A stretch of 64,000 nucleotides of DNA, taken from Sipunculus nudus. Its lineage: Eukaryota; Annelida; Sipuncula; Golfingiida; Sipunculidae. How positions within the stretch are numbered: the first letter of the stretch is position 1; each line of letters begins with the position of its first letter. The notes under the pieces were generated by a model. It worked only from the letters and a program-made list of their open reading frames with translations. It searched no databases and was not told the DNA's origin. The stretch covers positions 96,572,330 through 96,636,329 of the forward strand of contig CM049307.1 of the NCBI GenBank assembly GCA_026874595.1, in the 5' to 3' direction. A program made the position numbers and the translations under genes. Of the stretch, positions 23,401 through 38,400 are shown one piece after another.

Positions 23401-26400
23401 GGAAACCTGAAATTAGGTCTCTGTTACCCATAACCTCTGAGCTATGGGGCTTCGAAGTACCCCCCAGAAAAATGGAAAATTTGATACAAAAGCTCAAGTA
23501 TCTAAACAACTATTGCATTGATCACCATGATTCTGTGCATTGATATTGATCATGGAATGTTTCATCAGTTTCTGCAGTCTGGTGGCGCCACCTATATTTT
23601 TTTTATTTTTTCGAATTTTTTTCTTTATTTTTGAGACCTCTTGAGATGTGGTCATCTGTTAACAGGGCACAAATTGTAATGACTGGACCTAAAATCTTCT
23701 CTCTTGACATGCAGGGAGGCCCATAAAAAGTCTCTTTGTAAACCTGAAATTAGGTCTCTGTTACCCATAACCTTTGAGCTATGGGGCTCCGAAGTACCCC
23801 ATAGAATAATGGAAAATTTGATACAAAAGCTCAAGTATCTAACCAACTATTGCAGTGATCACCATGATTCTTTGCATGGATATTGATCATGGAATGTGTC
23901 ATCAGTTTCTGCAGTATGGTGGCGCCACCTGTATTTTTTTTATTTTTACAAGTTTTTTTCTCTATTTTTGAGACCTCATAAGTTATTGTCATCTGTTAAC
24001 ATGGCACAAATCGTAACAACTGGACCTAGAATCTTCTCTCTTGACATGCTGAGAGGCCCATGAAAAGTCTCCTTAAAAACTTGAAATTAGGTCTCTGTTA
24101 CCCATAACCTCTGAGCTATGGGGCTCCGAAGTACCCCCCAGAATAATGGAAAATTGGTTACAAAAGCTCAAGTATCTGAACAATTATTATATTGATCACC
24201 ATGATTCTTTGCATGGATATTGGATCATGAAATGTTTCATCAGTTTCTGCATTCTGGTGGCGCCACCTGTATTTTTTCGATTTTTTAAAGTTTTTTTTCT
24301 CTATTTTTGAAACCTTTTAAGATTTGGTCATCTGTTAACAGGGCACAAATCATATCAACTGGACCTACAATCTTCTGTCATGACATGCAAGGACGGTCAT
24401 AAAAAGTCTATATGGAAACCTGATACAAGGTCTCTGTTACTGATATCCTTTCAGCTATGAGGCTCAGAAGTTCCTCCCAGAATAATGCAAAAATTGATAC
24501 AATAACTAATGCATTGATCACCATGATTGTCCACATTTGTATTGATAATGGCTTGTTTCATCAGTTTCTGTAGACTGGTGGTGCCACCTGTATTTTGATT
24601 TTTTAAGAATTTTTTTCTTGATTTTTGAGACCTTTAAACATTTGGTCATCTGTTAACAGGCCACAAATCATTATGACTTTACCTAGAATCTTCTTTCTTA
24701 ACATGCAGGGAGGTCCATGAAACATCTTGGAAACCTGAAATTAGGTCTCTGTTACCCATATCCTTCATGCTCTGGGGCTCCGAAGTACTCCCCAGAATAA
24801 AGATTTGGTTATCTGTTAACACAGCACAAATTATAATGACTTGACCTAGAATCTCCTTTCTTGATATGCTGGGAGGCCCCTGAAAAGTCTCCTTGTGCAC
24901 CTGAAATTACATCTCTGTTACCCATATCCTTCATCCTATGGGGCTTTGAAATACCCCCCAGAATAAACATTTGGTCATCTGTTAACAGGGCACAAATCAT
25001 AATAACTGGACCTAGAATTTTATTTTTTGACATGCTGGGAGACCCCTGAAAAGTCATCTTGTAAACCTTGAAAATAGGTGTCTGTTACCCATATCTTTCA
25101 TGCTACAGATCTCCATAGTACCCCAATGAATATTGGATGATTTTATACAAAAGGTCAAGTTTGGAAAAAGTATTTCATTCAAATTTGACATTCAGACGAT
25201 AAAATTACTTTTGTCAATGGCTTCCTGGTCAGCTGAGCGTCATGACCCCTGGGTCACTTGTTGTGATTTATATGTAGTGCACATGAAGAAAGAGTGTTGC
25301 ATACAATTGAGGTACAGTTTATTACTGCAATGTATTACTGCACTGACAGTCTGCATAGAGAAACAGGTAATACCATTGTGAGTGACATATGTATGCCAAA
25401 GAGTCATTGCTTCCCCCCACCAATTCTCTTCAACTCGGGGGAGAAAAGAATAAAAAAGTATCCCACCTCAGGTAGTCCATTTCAGGATTTTTTTGTTCTC
25501 AATAACAACTGTACACCGGAGAAGGACAAGTGAATCTGTGAATGTGTATGTTTATTTTCAGGTTACAACTTGACGTACATGGAGAAGAACACTGAGAGCA
25601 CTATGATCAAGGTCCCGCTGGGTCCGAGCACGCTAAACTACACCGTGACAGGTCTACGAGCGGAGACCACGTACACCATCACAGTGTACGCTCGCAGCCG
25701 GGTTGGTGTCGGTCCACCTAAATCAGAGGATGTTACCTCCGGAGTTCCACCAGGTACTAATTGTTTGCATTTGAGTCGTATTGATTTCATACTCTGGATA
25801 GGGGAGCTAATCTACAACAGCAAGATTAAATTAAGAATACCTTAGCTGACCTTTGCTGATCAGGCCTTAGATGTATGTGTTGGTGAATGATACACCAAAA
25901 TATATGGTGTCCATTGCCAGAAATCCACAGAGCTGCCATAACTACTGACTCATCAAAGGAGTTCAGTTTTCAAATGGAATTTTTTGGTTTCCCATCACAA
26001 AGTATATCATATCTGCTTTATAAGTAACTGAGCATAAAATTGTTCCTATATATGAGTAAATTAAGTTTGCATCAGCCACTTTTACCATATTTTTTCATGG
26101 TTCCTGCTGGCCATAAAAAAAGTCTTATTTTTGCATTTTAAAGGCCTTGAAAATCCTGACAGGAATCCTGACATAGGTCTTAAAATGTTCTTAAATTTGA
26201 TTTTACCCATCTTGATATAATAATTGTAAACAAACAGTTCAGTGTTTGAACGTAAGCTTGAGACAGTTTAGGAGAAGTTGCCATAGTTACTTGTCAAAGA
26301 AAGATCTCCGTAGATTCTCAGGACACACTAACATGAGACCAGTCCCAACTTGCAGTTATCACCATTTGGGAGCTTCAGTTGTTTTAAAGCATAGTAGGGC

Positions 26401-29400
26401 CATTAAAGAATTCTATGTATAAAAGGATCTTAAATATTCTGTCGACTGGTCTTAAAAATTCTAAAAAGGTCTTAAATTTGCTTTGCCAAAAGATGCAAGA
26501 ACCCTGTTTATGAATTTTAACTTATTTTTATTTCCAACATTTCAGTGCCTCCCGAGCCACCTAAGAACGTGGTTGTAGGAACTGTCCTGGCACGCTCTGT
26601 CCTCCTTCAGTTTATCCGTGGATTTACCGGATATACGTCAATTTCTCGGTGGATTGTGGAGGCTCAGGTCGGAAATGATGTGACATGGAAAGTAATCTTC
26701 ACCAAAGAAGATCCGGACGCATCAGATGTATTAGTGGAGGGGCTCAGACCGTACACTGGTTACACATTCCGTATCATAGCAGAAAATGTTGCTGGTCGTA
26801 GTGAACCCAGCGAGCCCACGGAACAGATAAGAACCAATCCCACCTACCCGGAGCACCCACCAAGAGAAGTTACAGTCAGAGCCGTGAATGAAACAGCTCT
26901 ACGTGTGCGATGGACGGTATGTTACTGGATTTCTGTGGATCATAATGGGACTTGCTAGTCAAAACGGTGCTTTCTTATCCATGTTAGCTCCATTTGTCAT
27001 TGAAATTAAGTGTTTTCAGGAGTGAAATGTTTCTTTTCATGTGTGTTAAACTAACATCTTATACATAAACATATAAAAAGATCTATATTTTATCATTGAA
27101 TGACTATAAATTGCTCTCATTCAGATGATACAATGGTACATAATACCGTTTTCCAAATTCCTCGCTTTCAAATTTATGACAAACTAGTATTAAAACATAT
27201 CAATATGATTTCATCTTTGGAAATCCCAATTCTACTTCTGTAATATAGGTCAAATTTCAAGGTCACCAGACTAACATTGTTTGTCCTTAACCTTGACCTG
27301 ATTAAATTAAAGGTTTAGGATCAGGTAATTAGATTTGTAAGTCATATCATTGGTTATCTTCAGTGTAACATAAAAGGATAATCTCCTGTGTAACATTAAA
27401 TCCATGGAGTATCTTGATAATCTCTTTCTCATCTGCAGCCTCTGCCAGACAACATGTGGAACGGAGCAGGCGAGAGACGAGGTTACAGAGTGGAGTATCA
27501 ACTTGAAGATTTTGGTGACACAGCCACGTCTGATATACTGTGGGACCAGAACGACAACAGTCACACGATCGGGAACCTGCAGGAGTTTACGATGTATCAG
27601 ATCAGAGTGTGTGCCGAAAACAAGGAAGGAATCAGCGACTTTAGTCCTGTAATTGTAGAACAGACGAGAGAATCTGGTAAGCATTGTCTAATGAAGGGGA
27701 TATATTGATAAAATGTCATTTGATGGTTTTTTGCATATATAATAAATTGCATAATAAGATTAAACCAGTATATGCTTTGTGAATATCTAGATTTTGACAG
27801 TATATAAAAAACACAATACTTTAAAAGCAAAAATGGATGGCATAGTATAAGTTTTTTAAAATCTCATGCACTAAAGGGTTTTATGGAGAAATCTGTTGTG
27901 AATCAATAGTATATATATATATAGTTAGCCGGTTTCTATGCAACCGTTCATTGATCCTAACTCCTGCTGCCCCCTTGCTACAGATCTTCAAACTTACACT
28001 TTCTCCATTCTCTCTCCATTCATATATGTTTGTTTGTGCTGGTTTACACTTGTGCCCACAGTCATAAACAAATCAGTGTAGAAAACTACACTGCAACCCT
28101 TCACTTTTTACATACTAACTTATGGTGTATTAATATTTAAAATGATAAGTGGTGAATAGTACTAACACAGATTCTTAATATTCCAGTGCCCAGTGCTGGT
28201 CCATCCTCTGTGAATGCCACGGCCATCAGCTCCACCAGTATCAGGGTGTCCTGGGATGAGGTGCCAGAGCTTGACAAAAACGGCCTCATCAAGGGTTACA
28301 AGGTCAGTCCAAGGTCACGAGTTGCCATGACAAATTAGTGCCTGTAATAAAGGCTTGCTTACACATTTACTCTTTGTGATCATATTATCAGAGATAGATT
28401 TCCAAATTGAAGAATGCGTAGAGTTTTCATAAAATATAATTATTAGGGCCCCGCTTGACAAGCGGTGCCCTATAGTGATCACTGTGTCAGTCCGTCCTTC
28501 TGTCCTTCCGTCAGGGACACTTTCTTTCGCACACGATTACTCAACAGCTTTCCCAAATTCACAGGGATGATTGGTACCTATGAGGGCTCCAGACCTATCG
28601 AATTACAGACCTTTCGGAATTCAAATATGGCCACCACAGCCCAATCGCTGATTTTCTTTTGCACGCAATAATTCAACAACAACATACTGCAGCTTTCCAA
28701 AATTCACAGCGAAGGTTGGTACCTATTAGGGCTCCAGAACTATTGAATTACAGACCTGTCAAAATTCAAATATGGCGGCAACAGCCCGATCGCTGATTTT
28801 CTTTCACGCGCGATAATTCAACAACATATGACTGCAGCTTTCCCGAATTCACAGGGATGATTGGTACCTATGAGGGCTCAAAACCTATTGAATTACAGAC
28901 ATGTCAGAATTCCAGTATGGTGCCACAGCCCAATCACTGTTTTTCTTTCGTGTGCGATAACTCAACAACAACCTCCTGCAGCTTTCCCAAATTCACAGGA
29001 ATGATTGGTACCTGTAAGGGCTCCAGACCTTTTGAATTACGGACCTGTTGGAATTTTTATATGGCCGCCACTGCCAAATTGCTGATTTTCTTTTGTGCCT
29101 GATAACTAAACAACAACATACTTCAGCTTTTCCAAATTTACAGTGATCATTGGCCCCTAGGAGCGCTCCAGACCTATTGAATTACAGAGTTGCTCAAAAT
29201 CAAATATGGCTAACAGACTACATTTGGTGATTTTCTATTGCACACATTATTTCAGACATATCTTCTTTAATCCAGTATGATTTTTTCCCTCATGCATATT
29301 GATAAAAACCTGTTTCTGTTTGTGGTATTTTTCAAATTTAACTAAATTTTTCCCCATATGTAAACTAGTCTAATACTAGCAGAAACAAGGGGCCCTCTGA

Positions 29401-32400
29401 GGACCATTATCCGACCACATCTAGTTATGTCCTGTTTTGTAAAATATTCACTCAAATATTGCCAATCTAAATCAAGATCAGGGGTCAGATAGTGGTAATA
29501 AAATTATAAAAAATATACAATTAAAATATACAACTTATAAATACTATAAGTCAGTATGTTATCAATTTTACATAAATACAGATTTTACTATATGAATGAG
29601 TCCTTTGCAGGCATTATGCAAAATAGGATCATTAAACAGTAAGATTTAGGACATCCATCATGAAACTAGACCGCTTGAAATTAGTTCATATATATAGTTT
29701 ATTATGTAAGCATAGTGGATGAATTTAGCTTTGTGGTTTTCCAGGTTCTTTACAGGAGGGCTAACACTGTGAACCCCCACATCACCCATGATGTTGACAA
29801 CAGTACCGTCATGCAGGTCAACTTGACAGGGCTCCTGAAATACGTGCAGTATGAAATCCGTGTACAGGCTTATACGAGGATCGGTGACGGTGCTCTGAGT
29901 AAACCCCCAGTGACTGTCAGGACTTTTGAAGATGGTATGTCAAATTTTATTACAAAATATCCTGTTTATAAAAATTGTTCATTTCATTAAGATTTGTATT
30001 TCCAATAAAACTGAGTACTTTAGAGGGACTGTGATGTATTTTATTGGCATGGGTTTTTTTTTGAGAGTTGAAAGTAATTACATCTTTTTCCAATAGGAAG
30101 CTTTATCTTCACTTTAATGTTTTTTAGTGCCTGGTATGCTGTAATATTACTGTATATATCATAGTGTATGGTCTGCCCTCTAGTGTCCACTATTGTAACT
30201 ATAAATCCACTGTATTTATTGCAGTGCCTGGTCCGCCCTCCAGTATCTACTTCCCAGAGGTCACCACCACCACTGTCAGGGTACAGTGGAGTCCGCCGCG
30301 TGAACCAAACGGCGTGATCCGAGGATACAGAGTGTCGTACAGGGAGGACGGACAGCCGGAATCGGGGGCCATCGTGGATGAGACACTGGGACCTGAACGT
30401 CGGAGCTTCTACGTCACCAATCTGTCACAGGCTGTTCATTATATTTTTGTCATCACAGCAAGGACAGATCTAGGTTGGGGTCAAGATGCAAACGTCCGAG
30501 TGGGAACATTCTTAGATAGAAGTAAGTTCATCATTTTGTCTCAGGCCTTGATTTATTTTGTTTTTTCGTATGAATTACCCATGTGACAAACTGAGCAATC
30601 AAAAGCTTACATTAAGGACTGAAGTATATTATAATTTTTCAGATTTTCAGTAAAAGTACCTTTGGTGACTTGTCAGAAGAACTGAAAAAACATTAATCTT
30701 GTTTGCACCACTATCTCCATTATGTGCCATTGTCGTATTGACTGCCTTTGATAATGACTTGGTTCAAAAGAGAAGATACAGACATTCTGCAGAAGAAAAT
30801 AAAATTATTTTGCATTGTTATAGTAAAGCTTAAGATGTTAATACCAGCCTATAAAAAAATGATTACAGATTAACAAATTTAAAAACAATTTTAGTTTCAC
30901 AGATATTGCATGTTTACAGAAAGTATGCAACAATTAAAAATTGATTTTGACCAGGTGTCTGCTAAATTTCAAATCATTGCAAGGATTAATGATAAAAAAA
31001 CACTGAAAAAAATATTGTAGAAATGGTTTGCTCCAATATAGAAAATGTGTTGGATGATTATGAAAAAAGATGCTGTGAAAGTTGTTATGCAAGGAAGCTT
31101 TACAAAATTGAAAATTTGACAATCTGAACATGACCTCAGATATTTTTTCTTCAAAGGATTGCCAGATCCACCAGGTCAGCCAGAGGTGGATCCACGTCAG
31201 GTGACTGACAGATCTGTGTTCATGAGCTGGCAGCCCAGCCAGGACCAGGACAGCCCCGTCAGGAACTACTCCATACAAATGCAGATGAACTCAGCAGACT
31301 TTGTCAGCATCCCTGATTACATCCCGCCCACAGCCAGGTCACATACAGTCACCGGGTGAGTGATGCCTCATGGTTAACTTGTCAGCCATCTTGAAATCCT
31401 TAAAAGTTTCATAACCATAGTTTTTATACCTTTGGTTTTGTCTCTGCATCATAGATTTGATCAAGATCACCAAGCACATTTCATTAAATAATTTTATATG
31501 TTTATTGTATTATATATATGTATATATATATTATACTATATTGTATTTATGTAATATTTTAAGAATTTAACCAGTAATATCTTTGTGTCATAAGTAGTTA
31601 GTATTTCAAACAGTTTTCATCTGTCTGCTCTATCCAATTCATGTATAATTTGAGACCTACATAGTGATCAGACCTTACTCAAGACTTGCATATCTCTATA
31701 TGCCCCCCCCCCCTGTAAAGATACCTACTTTCATATAATTACAATAAATATTTCTCATTACAGGCTTAAACCTTACACACAGTACAGGTTCAGAGTGGGA
31801 GCGCACAACGACGTGGGGAAGAGCGAGTATAGTCCAGCCTCCGATCAGATCACGACAAAGAAAGCTGGTATGTCTGAATTTTGTCTAACCTTCAAGCCTT
31901 TGGTAAAAAAATGAAAGCCTGCATGTTTAGGGTTATGTGCCATCTTCCTCAGAGCCAGGTTCCTTGCTTTTTATAGCAGAGACCTTGATTCAGCAGGCAA
32001 TCTCTCCTGCTATATCCTGAATGTTAAGAGGTACTCACATGATTGGGCTGAAATCCTAACATCCAATCAAATCCAGCATTGCAAAAGTAAATGGAACACA
32101 GAAATCAAAACTTTTCACAAGCTTTATCTACAAGAACACATGCTCCAGAAACTAACCAGGTTTACAAGCCTTTATTTGATTGGTCAGATTCTTGATAACA
32201 TCTCCCATTCATGGTTTCTAGACAGTCAGGTCTGAAAATAGAAACAGATCTGTTTGCTGAATCTAGTGCTGGGCATTACAGGGACCTAATGCAATGTGAC
32301 CTGATTGGTCCAATTACCTTGTTAATGATTCATGATATAACAGACCAGGGTAGTAGTAAAAGCAAAGTCTCTGCACAACAAAGCAAGATACCTTGCTCTC

Positions 32401-35400
32401 AATATGATGCTTTACTTAGTGGATTTTTTAAGTGACTGTGAACAAAGCGTGACCTTTAATGTCCTTTAAATGGTCAAACTTGTAAGTTATTAGTAAATAT
32501 GAATTAATGACAGGTATGTACTTCTTTGTCTCCATAGGAACAGTAATGAGATTTTATTTTATTTTCTTTTGAATAATATCACATTCTGTTTAAATGAATG
32601 TATACCAAAGCATTGATATATGTAAATGTTTTTCTTTTCAAATAATAAAATACCATCTTAACTTTTATTTTCTGTCTCCTTATATTAAAATAATATGTTA
32701 CTTTTATATTCTTTCAATTTTCAGCTCCCGAGAGCCCTCCAATAAATCTCAAGGTCGTTCCACATACAAGGGACTCTGTTCTGGTTACTTGGGAGGTACA
32801 GAATTGTTTCTTTAAATTTCATTTAGTTAATAACTTTATTGTCAATGTTAAGTAACTTTCAAATATGAAAATTCTCTGTTATTGCCACGAAGAACTTTTG
32901 CGGAATTTCAATGATGGCTTGTTTAATCATTAATTGTTTATATAGTTAAGTTTGATTAATATTGATGTTAAAGGTATTACAGAATTTTATAAAGAATTAA
33001 TTAGCTTTATATACTTGAGAGAAAATATGTATAAAGGTAAATCAGTTGTTTCATCTTGAAATACATATTCATATAGTAATTTATGTCATGATCTCATGTA
33101 TTATAACCATGTTGATGCATGCTTAAATATTCCATGTTTCGAATTCAGCTGTAGTTTAGTGAGAGATCTGTGTTTGAAACAAGTCTTTTTAGAAAAGATA
33201 ATTTCATGTAGAGCGTGACTGGTATATTGAAAGTCTTCCAGCTTGTTATCCTGCAAGTATAAAGATTTTATGTAAAAATATTAATGGTGTTCGTATGGTA
33301 GCCCCCATCAACAGCGTCATGGAACGGAGACTCGAGAGGATACCAGATCGACTATCGTCAGGTGGCTCAGGAATCTGAATGGACGAGAAAATTCATTGAT
33401 AATCCGTCGTTAAGAAGAACTGTTATCCAGGGCATGATGCTGTTCAAAACATACGAGTACCGCATCAAGGCATACAATCACTATGGCAACAGTCAGTGGA
33501 GCTCGGCCACTGTGCTGTACATGGAAATTGGTATGCCCTTAACAGATGCATGATGGGATTGCATTTATCGGTGTTTGTTACCTTGTGTGTTTGATGCCAT
33601 GTGAGGTTACATGTTGTGTGCAATCTGTCAATAAGTAAATACTCATAAGCTATTCTCATATCCTGAAACTAACTATTAACACAATAGAAATACCAAATCA
33701 TAAGAAAAAAATAAATTAATAGATATAAGCTTCTAATACAAAAGCCATGAATAAAAAAATAGAATGAATTATAATCTCTTTTGTCTGCAATTGTCCTTTC
33801 AAAATTCTGAAACATGGGAAAATTTCACATTTGTGGTAAATTTACAGATTTTACAAGGGAACCTTGATTTATAAAAGTATTAATGGAAAAATTGAATTTA
33901 TGGTTTTTATGACTGCATAAATATTCACTGTCACTGTTTTTCTTATATTTCATACCCACTGCAAGTAGCCTTTCATAAAGTTAGTGATCTACTTGAATAA
34001 TCAAAATAAAACAGAACATTGCAAAGACAATTCATACAAACAGTTGCTTCATGGTTATCTTAAGGTTGCTTCAAGTATTACTAAAGTATTATGCTTTTTT
34101 GCCAGTGTAGAGTATACACCTAAAATTGCCTATATTGCTGCGAAGTAGCTTTGACTATTTTCTGATTGACAGAACGTGCATGTATATGTGACATTGATTG
34201 TGGATTGTCTGTATAACCCGCCCACTAATATACCAACTAACCAACATGGTCTCGTATTTCTTGCAGTATCTCGTGATAACGGAGCTTGCTAACCTTGACC
34301 TTTGTGCTATAACTGAAACAAGAGCAGATATTGATGGCTTTTATTGTATTTTCCATCCTTCAGCTTTCAGTGTCTTTTGCTTTGATTAATTTTTTAGCTC
34401 AGCTGACTATAAGTCATCTGAGCTATAGTCGTGGTCCATTGTCCGTCGTCCGTCTGTCTGTCCGTCCGTCCGTCCGTAGATGTGGCACGTTTTGAAACCG
34501 TAAGACCTAGGAATCCAAAATTAGGCATAATGTTAGATGTCCCCAAGATCTCCTACCAAGCCAAAAACTGGGTCCTTGCAACTTCGTTCCTTTGAGAAAT
34601 TGAGGAAAAACCTCAATTTTTTATTAAAAACCTATTTTTACACTTCAGGACTGCCTTATATCAAAACCACTCATCTGTTCTTCCTCATATTTACCATAAA
34701 TATTCCTCTATATAGTTCCTATGTACATGCCAGAAATTATGTCTGTATTATTTAATTTAAAAAAGTTATGGGCCCAAACATAATGCATTTTGTAAAAAAT
34801 CAGGAAAGATATTTGATCACTTAACACAAAAAATGTTAAAGCTATCGACCTTTTTTCCAGTAATATAACTTTAATTAATCAAAATTAAATTGTATACCCA
34901 AAATTAGATGAAAATCATTAAATTTTCGAAAATATTAATAAAAATAAAAAATTGGTACCTTAAATTTTGCCCAACTTTGACCATGGCACGTTTTTTTCCT
35001 GTAAGTACTGTGGATTTAATTTTCACAGCATGTTTTTGTTAGCATTTCAACTGTTAACACCAAAAATTTGAAACCAGTTGATCAAAAACTGTAGATTTTA
35101 ATAAGTTTTCAAGCACCATGTAACATATTGTTTACATCAAGCTAGTGTTATGCAGTTTGCAAGAGCTCAGCTCCCCAGCTTCAGCTCTTAGTTCCTTAAA
35201 TTCGGCATACAGTTAGATGTCTCCAGAATCCCCTACCATGCCAAGAATTTGGTCACTAGGACTTAATACCTTCGAGATATTAATGAAAAACTTCATTTTT
35301 CCATTAAAAACCCATTGTTACACTTCAAGACTGCCTAATATCAAAACCACTGATCTGACTTTAATCATAAATAATATACATATTTTTCATTCTCTATGCA

Positions 35401-38400
35401 CATGCCAGAATGATGTCAGTATTGCGTAATTGTTTTAAGTTATAGGCCCAAACATAATGCACTTTGTAAAAAATCAAGAAATATATAAATTTACTCCCTT
35501 AACAAGGGCATTGCTGAAGCTAGAGATTTTTTTGTCAGGGATGTAACATTATTTAATCAAGATTCAATTGAATACCCAAAATTAGTTCTGAATTTTTCAA
35601 ATTTTATAAGTTATTAGTATAAATATAAAATTAGTACCTTAAATTTTGCCCAACTGTGACATTATTTAATATGATTTACTTCTTTATCACGTTTGTGTCC
35701 TGTGAGCACTGTTGATATAATTTTCATATCATGCACACATTAGGATTTCAGGTTTTTAGTTTAGAAAGCTGAAAGAAATTGGCCAAAAATTGTAGCTTTA
35801 ATTAATGTTTTTTATGAGACCCTGTCAGACTTTGGCTCTCTCCAGCCCCTCTTGAGTCACCTGTATGTTGACCTTGTTGACCTTTCATCAAATTATGCAC
35901 GCTTGAGGCGAGGCATACAGGAATCCAGGCAGCTTATGGCCAGCCACAGTTGATCCAGGTGTCCAACCCAACTCATCTAGTAGTTTTAACCAACAACATA
36001 ACAATAAACAATAAATTAATAAATTTTTATTGGTTTTTAATAACAAATTAAAGAAAAATAGAAAAGAAATTTGTTAGTTTATAACAACAGGAAATTAACT
36101 TGCAGTTACTGATGATATAAGAATCTTGTATCGATGTGTAGAATGTCACATATTCCAAATAACACCATGCAGTCACCTATGGCATTTTTTAGTTCAATTT
36201 TAATGATAAAGAAGTAAATCATATTATTCATTACTAATCATTAGGGATCATATGAAGGAAATTAATGATAGACAAAGATGCAGTTGATAATATTAATCTA
36301 GATTCCTACTGTGTCTAGTGTGTACATTGATGTGAAATTAGTCCAAAATGAATTTTTTACAGTTATTTTTTAATATAAATAAAAGCCATAAAACCAGGTA
36401 CTTATGATCATTATTTAAATGTGTGAATTTTGTATATTCTTGATTTTCAACATCATTGGTTGGTGAAACTGAATAAATACCAGACATGGTGCGAATACTT
36501 TGTAATTGTATTTAAATACGAATATGATTATGTACTCCATTATAAAATTTCTTGCATAAAGAATAGGAATTCAGGTAAAAATGAAAGTATATGAATACTC
36601 GTGCAAATACTTTCAAAATGTATTCACGAATGCATTCATGAATATATTCTTTAATATAATTTTAATAATCATATCAGTTATATTTCATTTTAAAAAATCA
36701 TATGATTCTCTTATTATTTTTTATAAAAATTATATTTGGGACAATATTTGTAATTTTTGTTAATAAATAGTTAAACTCTTATATTATATGTTCTGCTTAT
36801 AAGTTATATGGCCAAGTCAAAATCTGTGTGACAATAGTACTCCATTTGTTAATAAAATAAATGAAATCAATTCTCTTGCCTGTCTCCAAAGGTACTATCA
36901 AAATCATACATAAGCTAAACAACAACAACTCATAATACAGCTTATATTTATTACCACACAAAACCAGCATGTGCCTCATTTCTAAATAATATTTTTTTAT
37001 CATATATAACAGCTGAGCGTCGTGACCCATAGGTCCCTTGTTACGGCTTTGAGTTTAGTTCAAGAATTGAGGGTAAAGTAACACATTCTCTGTGCACATT
37101 AACAAATGATACAAAATTTTCCACAAGAAAAAATATTGTAGACCCACCATTAAGTTTGCACTAAATTCTCCCTTTGTTTCAAAATACTAAATCATTTGAA
37201 AAAAATATACTAAATTTTCCCTAAGATAAAAATATACTTAATTCTCCCTTAGATAAAAAAAATACTAAATTCTTCCTTGGATAAAAATATACTAAATTTT
37301 CCCATGAATAAAAAATGTGCTGAATTCTGAAATGGATAAAAAAATTTATATTAAATTCTCCCTTGGATTAAGAATGCACTCATTTCTATCTTGAATAAAA
37401 AGTATACCAAATTCCACCTTTAAAAAAATGTCCTAAATTCTCCCTATGAAAAAAAATACTTTTATCATAGTTTTATCAGGAACTTAACTTAAACTAAAGA
37501 AACTTCTCTGTCAGAATTAAGATCTTTCTGATAGAAAATGCCTTGCACTAGAATTTTCCTAAAATGTGAAATGACAGTTCATGTACAACAAATTTTCTAA
37601 ACCTTTTAGATACTTTGGGTATTTCCCCCCTAAAAACACCATTGTGGGCCAACATTTGTATTTTTGGTCAATGCACTTGCTGCCAAATTTTTATCTTCAT
37701 TGTATCAAACATTAAATTAAATACCCATAAAATTAAATTACATCAGTATCTGCTTGATGTTTTGTCACTGTTGGCATGGCAACCCTAGTCATGGAGACAC
37801 CAGTGGAGTACCTTAGTACAGCTGCACTTTTCAGTTTTAGTGCATGTGTACTCAGCATGCCTGGGATGTTTTACTTGCAGCCTCCCCCAGCGAGTTCATG
37901 GAATGGGGACCTACAGGGGTTTCGGGTTTTATACACAAAGCTGCTATACTCTGAACCAGTTGAGCCTTCATTGCAAGAAGATGTCCGCTTTCCCGTTATG
38001 CACACCAAACTGTCCAACTTGCAGGAGGGTTTTTATTACGAGATCAAAGTTAATTCCTATAACAGCATTGGTGATGGACCCTTCACCCCTCCCCATGACG
38101 TATATGTCGGTGAAGCTGGTAAGACTAACCGTAGCCGCATGACACATCTCAACACTGCACTCTATTATAATGCTCTTTTATACTTTGACAATACTTTATT
38201 TGTGAATGTGTAACATTTTATAATACTGTGGCAGGATTTATACCAATTGTCTTTTTAACAATTTAAACTTACAAAACATGCTTTTTTTCCCAAAGTCTGG
38301 ATATTAATGTTGATTAACTGTATCTTACATCATATATACAGGGAAACTATGAAAATAGTAAAACATAATGTATGTACAAGTGATTTTATATGTATGTGTT

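Noticed and set aside
27307-27684. 125-residue minus-strand open frame
   Set aside because: It is antisense to the FN3-6 exon; a shadow of the real coding strand.
33531-37880. A missing first-half FN3 exon that would pair with exon B and make a 14th domain
   Set aside because: No open phase 1 to 0 segment with an FN3 A-C strand pattern was found. The one tempting acceptor (34266) hits a stop in the required phase, and its phase-0 frame does not look like FN3.
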